NCBI RefSeq assembly: GCF_030811655.1
Contig: NZ_JAUSRE010000013.1
Location: forward strand, 1-64,000
DNA: 64,000 nt
Reading direction: 5' to 3'
Source: Pseudarthrobacter enclensis
GTDB lineage: Bacteria > Actinomycetota > Actinomycetes > Actinomycetales > Micrococcaceae
The translations under genes and the position numbers were made by a program. Positions 60,214 to 64,000 of the stretch are shown here, piece after piece; position 1 is the first letter of the stretch, and every line of letters starts with the position of its first letter. Below the pieces are notes generated by a model. It did no database searches and was not told the DNA's origin. It worked only from the letters and a program-made list of their open reading frames with translations.

Positions 60214-61119
60214 ATGACTATGAGCACAGAAGCACCTGTCTCCGTAAGGCAGAAGACCATCGAGGAGACCCTCACCGCAAACGTCCAGGCATCCTTCGCC
60301 AACTGCGCCGACCCACGACTAAAGCAACTCATGCAGTCACTTGTCACGCACTTGCACGCCTTCGTACGCGAGGTAAGGCTGACCGAGGCCGAATGGAACA
60401 AAGCAATCGAATTCCTCACCGCCGTCGGACACATTACCGATGACAGACGACAGGAGTTCATCCTGCTATCCGACGTCCTGGGCGTCTCCATGCAAACCAT
60501 CAACGTCAACAACGAAGCTGTCGGCGAAGCGACTGAGGCAACAGTCTTCGGACCATTCTTCGTCAACGACGCTCCAGAGATCCCAAATGGAGGAGACATC
60601 GCAGGTGCCGCCCCCGGCCAGCCCTGCTGGATAGAGGGAACGATAACCGACACCTATGGGAACCCCGTCCCACGCGCCCGGATCGAGGTCTGGGAGGCAG
60701 ACGAGGACGGCTTCTATGACGTCCAGTACGCCGATGGCCGGGTAAGCGGCCGCGGCCACCTCCTCGCAGACGAGGAAGGAAGGTATAGCTTCTGGGGCTT
60801 GACCCCAACGCCATATCCGATTCCGCACGACGGCCCTGTCGGCAGCATGCTGGAGGCAACAGGCCGCTCGCCCATGCGTGCATCACACCTTCACTTCATG
60901 GTGAGTGCCCAGGGGCTCCGAACCCTCGTCACCCACATCTTCGTTGCAGGCGACGAACTGTTGAAATACGACACAGTCTTTGGAGTCAAACAATCGTTAA
61001 TCAAGGACTTTGTCGAACAATCTCCCGGAACCCCCACACCGGACGGACGCGACCTCGGCCATACCACTTGGGCTCGCACGCGGTTCGACATCGTACTGGC
61101 ACCCGAAGACTCCCAGTAA
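60214..61119 (+). CDS. Intradiol ring-cleavage dioxygenase, probably hydroxyquinol 1,2-dioxygenase, copy 2
   Basis: 301 residues from ATG 60214 (a second ATG is two codons on). The Fe(III) ligands are Y168 (DGFYDVQY), Y201 ([11 protein letters not shown]), H225 and H227 (RASHLHFMV). It differs from copy 1 mainly in the first 20 residues and scattered surface positions, so the two arose by duplication and probably share the substrate hydroxyquinol. The open frame continues upstream over the reductase gene only as an antisense-like extension. The product, maleylacetate, is the substrate of the enzyme encoded 10 bases upstream. Confidence 0.9.
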   Translation: MTMSTEAPVSVRQKTIEETLTANVQASFANCADPRLKQLMQSLVTHLHAFVREVRLTEAEWNKAIEFLTAVGHITDDRRQEFILLSDVLGVSMQTINVNNEAVGEATEATVFGPFFVNDAPEIPNGGDIAGAAPGQPCWIEGTITDTYGNPVPRARIEVWEADEDGFYDVQYADGRVSGRGHLLADEEGRYSFWGLTPTPYPIPHDGPVGSMLEATGRSPMRASHLHFMVSAQGLRTLVTHIFVAGDELLKYDTVFGVKQSLIKDFVEQSPGTPTPDGRDLGHTTWARTRFDIVLAPEDSQ

Positions 61120-61162
61120 CCCTTCATTCCACGCACGAGATAACCAAGTAAAAGGGAACCAA

Positions 61163-62206
61163 ATGAACCAGGAACTCAAGATCGCTGTCGTAGGCACCGG
61201 CGCCAACGGCGCATCAATCGGCGCCGACATGATTGAAGCCGGACACGACGTAACCTTCATCGAACAATGGCCAGCCCACGTCGAAGCCATGCGCGAAAAC
61301 GGGCTGACCGTTCATATGCCGGACTCCACCCGGAATACCCAAGTACGCGCATACCACATCTGTCAGGTGGCCGAACTGAGAGACAAGTTCGACATCGTAT
61401 TCATCTCTGTCAAGACCTACGACTCTCGCTGGATTTGTGAACTCATCAAGCCCGTCCTCCACGAAAAATCACTCGTGGTTGGCCTGCAAAACGGCATGAC
61501 GATTGATGACTACGCCGAGATTCTTGGCGCCGAACGCACCGTTGGTGCCGTGCTCGGTATAGCAGCCAATATGTACGATCCAGGCGTCGTTGTTCGCCAA
61601 ATTCCCCCATCCGGGACGTGGTTCACCGTCGGATCCTACGACGGATCCAACCCTGAGGGAATCGACCAGGTTGCAAGCGTGCTCCGGGCCGCAGGCACAG
61701 TGGAAGTTAGCCAGGACATCAGGTCCTCAAAGTGGATGAAACTGATTGCAAACATCCCTGAAATGCTGCCGTCAGCGCTGGTAGGACTCCCGCTCATGTC
61801 CGCCGTCCAACTCGAAGGAATGCGCGAAGTCATGGACGCCGCTGGCAGGGAAGCCTACCGATTGGCTGAGGACCTCGGGATCACCATGCTGCCAATTTTC
61901 GGCAAGACCATTGACGAAGTTCCAGCAGACGACCAATATGCCGTGGACCTCCTGGATGCTGTTCTCGCAAGCTACTCGCTGCCCGACACCAGGGTCGCAG
62001 TCCTGCAGGACTGGGAGAAGGGCCGCCGGGCCGAAATTGACGGTTTCAGCGGCTACATCGTCACCAAACGTCGTGAACTCGGCGGCTCAGCGCCAGTCAA
62101 CGAAATCATCCTCGAGATGGCAGAACGAATCGAGCGCGGGGAGCTCACCCCGAACCCGGAGAATGCATCCCTACTCGTGAAGGAATTCATGGCGATATCG
62201 GACTGA
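61163..62206 (+). CDS. 2-dehydropantoate 2-reductase-like (ApbA/PanE) oxidoreductase
   Basis: 347 residues from an ATG behind AAAGGGAACCAA. The nucleotide-binding VVGTGANGASIGADMIEAG is at about 9-27; ISVKTYDS and LVVGLQNGMTIDDY mid-way; the catalytic-type lysine in SSKWMKLIANI; and GRRAEIDGFSGYIVTKRREL in the C-terminal helical domain. The family reduces alpha-keto acids with a branched or hydroxylated side chain. Here it is the last gene of a hydroxyquinol module rather than a pantothenate gene, so it probably handles a keto acid or keto-sugar of that pathway. Confidence 0.85.
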   Translation: MNQELKIAVVGTGANGASIGADMIEAGHDVTFIEQWPAHVEAMRENGLTVHMPDSTRNTQVRAYHICQVAELRDKFDIVFISVKTYDSRWICELIKPVLHEKSLVVGLQNGMTIDDYAEILGAERTVGAVLGIAANMYDPGVVVRQIPPSGTWFTVGSYDGSNPEGIDQVASVLRAAGTVEVSQDIRSSKWMKLIANIPEMLPSALVGLPLMSAVQLEGMREVMDAAGREAYRLAEDLGITMLPIFGKTIDEVPADDQYAVDLLDAVLASYSLPDTRVAVLQDWEKGRRAEIDGFSGYIVTKRRELGGSAPVNEIILEMAERIERGELTPNPENASLLVKEFMAISD

Positions 62207-63105
62207 CGAGTCTAGGCCGAGGAGGTCCCGAGCAAATTGGGAAGGGGTGCTGCCCACGCACCCCTTCCCCTTCCTTGGCCGAGTGGTTAATGTTCGGCCG
62301 GCCCGTCACCGCCCATCCAGCTCCATTTACTAACGTGCTGTCGGGTAGCAACCAATGAGAGGGAAAATCATGTCAGTTGACGAATGCAGAGCTGTCACTG
62401 AATGCTTCGCTGCGGCCGCAACAGCCCTTGCTTGTCTCGCGGCTATACCGCTCCTCGCCACGCGCGTGCATAGAGCCGAAGATTCCGAGGCAGCCGTTTA
62501 TCACTTCTTGCCCACACCACCACAATCAAGCGACTAACTCCCCCGCTGAAAAGATCGGCCATCGATGGACAAGGTGCGGTCCCCGCAGCGGCCGTTGAGC
62601 TACACCCCAATCTGACATAAGGCTGTGGCGCCAGGACGTTGGCTTGCAGTTCTGTTTTCTTTTCCTGATGCCGGTCGCAAGGAACTCCTCGGTCCAAACC
62701 AGACATCTGCCGTCTGCGGCCGCTAATAAAGCAGACGTGAGTGTGGACACTGTACACACTCACTTTGGTAAGACAAGGAACGGCCAACCGCAACCTCCGG
62801 CGGTTCTGGCGTCGGATCCCAGCACGTGGCATAGCCAACATGCCACGTCATGTTGTAGTCCCTCCCGGGCACATGAATAGGTGTAGGCCACCAACGGCCC
62901 ACCCAACAAGACGGGAACGAGGAAACCACAAGAACACTCCCAGCAGGAGGAAGGCCAACCAGCCAGGGACTCGAACCCACCCCGCACAACTGAATAGGCT
63001 CCGCGGCAACCAGGCGAAAGCCCGCACCCACAGCGTCAGAGGCGCCTCAGTGCAAGCTTTGTCAACACGTCAAAGCAAAATCGCCCCTGACGAGGGAATA
63101 CGTCG
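62207..63105. other. Degraded region between catabolic island and tRNA-Leu
   Basis: 899 bases without a convincing gene. A perfect 12-bp stem GGGAAGGGGTGC/GCACCCCTTCCC (62239-62269) probably ends transcription of the dioxygenase operon. A 60-codon frame at 62355-62537 has a hydrophobic middle and a weak start; I do not call it. On the minus strand GGGGTGTAGCTCAACGG (about 62610) resembles the 5' part of a tRNA, and GTGGGTTCGAGTCCC (about 62977) resembles a T-arm, but neither belongs to a whole tRNA. Confidence 0.4.
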
Positions 63106-63187
63106 TGCCCGAGGTGGGACTCGAACCCACACATCTTTCGATACCGCATTTTGAGTGCGGCGCGTCTGCCAATTCCGCCACTCGGGC
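63106..63187 (-). tRNA. tRNA-Leu (anticodon CAA)
   Basis: The minus strand gives GCCCGAGTGGCGGAATTGG at the 5' end, an anticodon stem-loop CCGCA-CTCAAAA-TGCGG with anticodon CAA, a long variable arm as in leucine tRNAs, the T-arm GGGTTCGAGTCCC, and the matching acceptor strand CTCGGGC plus discriminator A. The acceptor stem pairs fully. It lies between the degraded end of the catabolic region and the pdtaR gene; tRNA genes of this type are common integration sites. Confidence 0.93.
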
Positions 63188-63391
63188 GCGGAATACGGGA
63201 AGCAAGACGGTACGCCCACAGCTGACTGTGAGCAACGCGATCGCTTCACGTACGCGGAATTACTCTACATGCAGATAGGCTGAATTCCAGAATCGCGCCG
63301 CCGTCGCCGCAAACGAACCCCTGCAAGCCAAGTACAGCCGCGGTGGCACCTAAGATAGTGATGTCCCGCCGTACCTTTTCAAGGAGATCCC

Positions 63392-63997
63392 GTGACTGAA
63401 CAGACGGAGTCCAAGCCCACGTCCCAGCCGGCGCGCCGCGTCATTGTGGCTGAAGATGAAACCCTCATCCGCCTCGACATAATCGAGATCCTGCGCGGTG
63501 AAGGCTACGACGTCGTGGGCGAGGCGGACAACGGCGAGAAGGCCGTCCAGCTTGCCGAAGAACTGAAGCCGGACCTGGTCCTCATGGACGTCAAGATGCC
63601 CGTCATGGACGGCATTTCGGCCGCCGAAAAGATCGTCAAGGCCCGCATCGCCCCCGTGGTGCTGCTGACCGCCTTCAGCCAGAAGGAACTGGTGGAGCGC
63701 GCCCGCGACGCCGGCGCCATGGCCTACGTGGTCAAGCCGTTCACGCCTGCCGATCTCATCCCCGCGCTGGAAATCGCACTTTCACGCCACGAGGAAATCA
63801 AGGCCCTTGAGGGCGAAGTTTCGGACCTGCAGGAGCAGTTCGCCACCCGCAAGCTCGTTGAGCGCGCCAAGAGCCTGCTGACCACCAAGATGGGCCTGAC
63901 GGAGCCGGAAGCGTTCCGCTGGATCCAGAAGACGTCCATGGACCGCCGCCTCAGCATGCGCGAGGTCGCCGAAACCATCATCAACCAGGTCAACTAG
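63392..63997 (+). CDS. pdtaR: ANTAR-domain response regulator (PdtaR-like)
   Basis: 201 residues from a GTG behind AAGGAGATCCC. The receiver domain is at about 15-130: acidic pocket AEDE (20-23), phospho-acceptor aspartate in LVLMDVKMPVMDG, threonine in LLTAFSQ and lysine in VVKPFTP. The C-terminal ANTAR domain, about 140-201, has KLVERAKSLLTTKMGLTEPEAFRWIQ, which binds paired RNA hairpins to prevent termination. PdtaR is a core actinobacterial regulator working with the PdtaS kinase. Its presence marks return to core chromosome. Confidence 0.93.
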   Translation: MTEQTESKPTSQPARRVIVAEDETLIRLDIIEILRGEGYDVVGEADNGEKAVQLAEELKPDLVLMDVKMPVMDGISAAEKIVKARIAPVVLLTAFSQKELVERARDAGAMAYVVKPFTPADLIPALEIALSRHEEIKALEGEVSDLQEQFATRKLVERAKSLLTTKMGLTEPEAFRWIQKTSMDRRLSMREVAETIINQVN

Positions 63998-64000
63998 CAC

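Noticed and set aside
59767..61119. 450-residue frame joining upstream sequence to the second dioxygenase
   Set aside because: The first 149 residues are an out-of-frame reading of the maleylacetate reductase gene. The dioxygenase starts at ATG 60214.
62355..62537. 60-codon frame with a hydrophobic middle
   Set aside because: The start is weak, no similarity is recognised, and the flanking DNA looks degraded; insufficient to call a gene.
1..64000. CRISPR arrays, rRNA genes, replication origin
   Set aside because: No regularly spaced repeats, rRNA-like sequence or DnaA-box cluster was seen while reading the window.

Overview
This 64 kb window is high-GC actinobacterial DNA. The best match is a soil member of the Micrococcaceae (Arthrobacter/Paenarthrobacter type). 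The grounds are frequent GTG/TTG starts behind strong AAGGAG sites, a DUF4192 protein, a PdtaR-type ANTAR response regulator beside a tRNA-Leu, and many duplicated sugar-type ABC transporters, Gfo/Idh/MocA dehydrogenases, TIM-barrel isomerases, SDRs and IclR/LacI regulators. Almost the whole window reads as one catabolic island. No rRNA, CRISPR array or replication origin was seen.

Layout. (A) 1-6051, minus strand: two Gfo/Idh/MocA dehydrogenases (one IolG-like) and an IolE-like TIM-barrel protein, a tiny beta-rich protein, a signal-less ModA-like binding protein, then 3-oxoadipyl-CoA thiolase and 3-oxoadipate CoA-transferase subunit A (cut by the window edge). (B) 6205-15325: a regulator made of two fused IclR proteins, divergent from a ChvE-GguA-GguB sugar importer followed by maleylacetate reductase, an aldo/keto reductase and a hydroxyquinol-type intradiol dioxygenase. 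(C) 15696-21258: a sugar-porter MFS, a second double-IclR regulator, a second tiny beta-rich protein and a DUF4192 protein. (D) 21349-26722: a nest of insertion sequences, IS3 inside IS30 inside IS256, with IS110 in the other end of the same IS256; most target duplications are readable. (E) 26898-35867, minus strand: a second sugar ABC importer operon (binding protein, two permeases, ATPase) with a Gfo/Idh/MocA enzyme, an aldo/keto reductase, an aldehyde dehydrogenase and a third tiny beta-rich protein, ending at a strong terminator. (F) 36108-48236: a LacI/GMC-oxidoreductase pair with four AGTAAGCGCTTACT-type operators, glycerate kinase, and an operon of flavoprotein, zinc alcohol dehydrogenase, MHS-type MFS, TIM-barrel isomerase, DUF993 protein and SDR, divergent from a second LacI with its own operators. 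(G) 48666-50026: an intact IS256 element with a TGGCGAGG duplication. (H) 50035-62206: a third ABC importer operon with SDRs, an alcohol dehydrogenase and an NTF2-like protein, divergent from an XRE-cupin regulator, a second NTF2-like protein, a second maleylacetate reductase, a second hydroxyquinol-type dioxygenase and a ketopantoate-reductase-like enzyme. (I) 62207-64000: degraded DNA with tRNA-like scraps, then tRNA-Leu(CAA) and pdtaR, probably the start of core chromosome.

How the genes fit together. Two separate modules (B and H) each couple a sugar-type importer and carbohydrate oxidoreductases to maleylacetate reductase plus an intradiol dioxygenase, and module A supplies the last two steps to acetyl-CoA and succinyl-CoA. 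No aromatic hydroxylase is present anywhere in the window. A reasonable but unproven reading is that an imported polyol, cyclitol or phenolic glycoside is oxidised and dehydrated until a benzenetriol (hydroxyquinol) is made or released, and is then ring-cleaved to maleylacetate and 3-oxoadipate.
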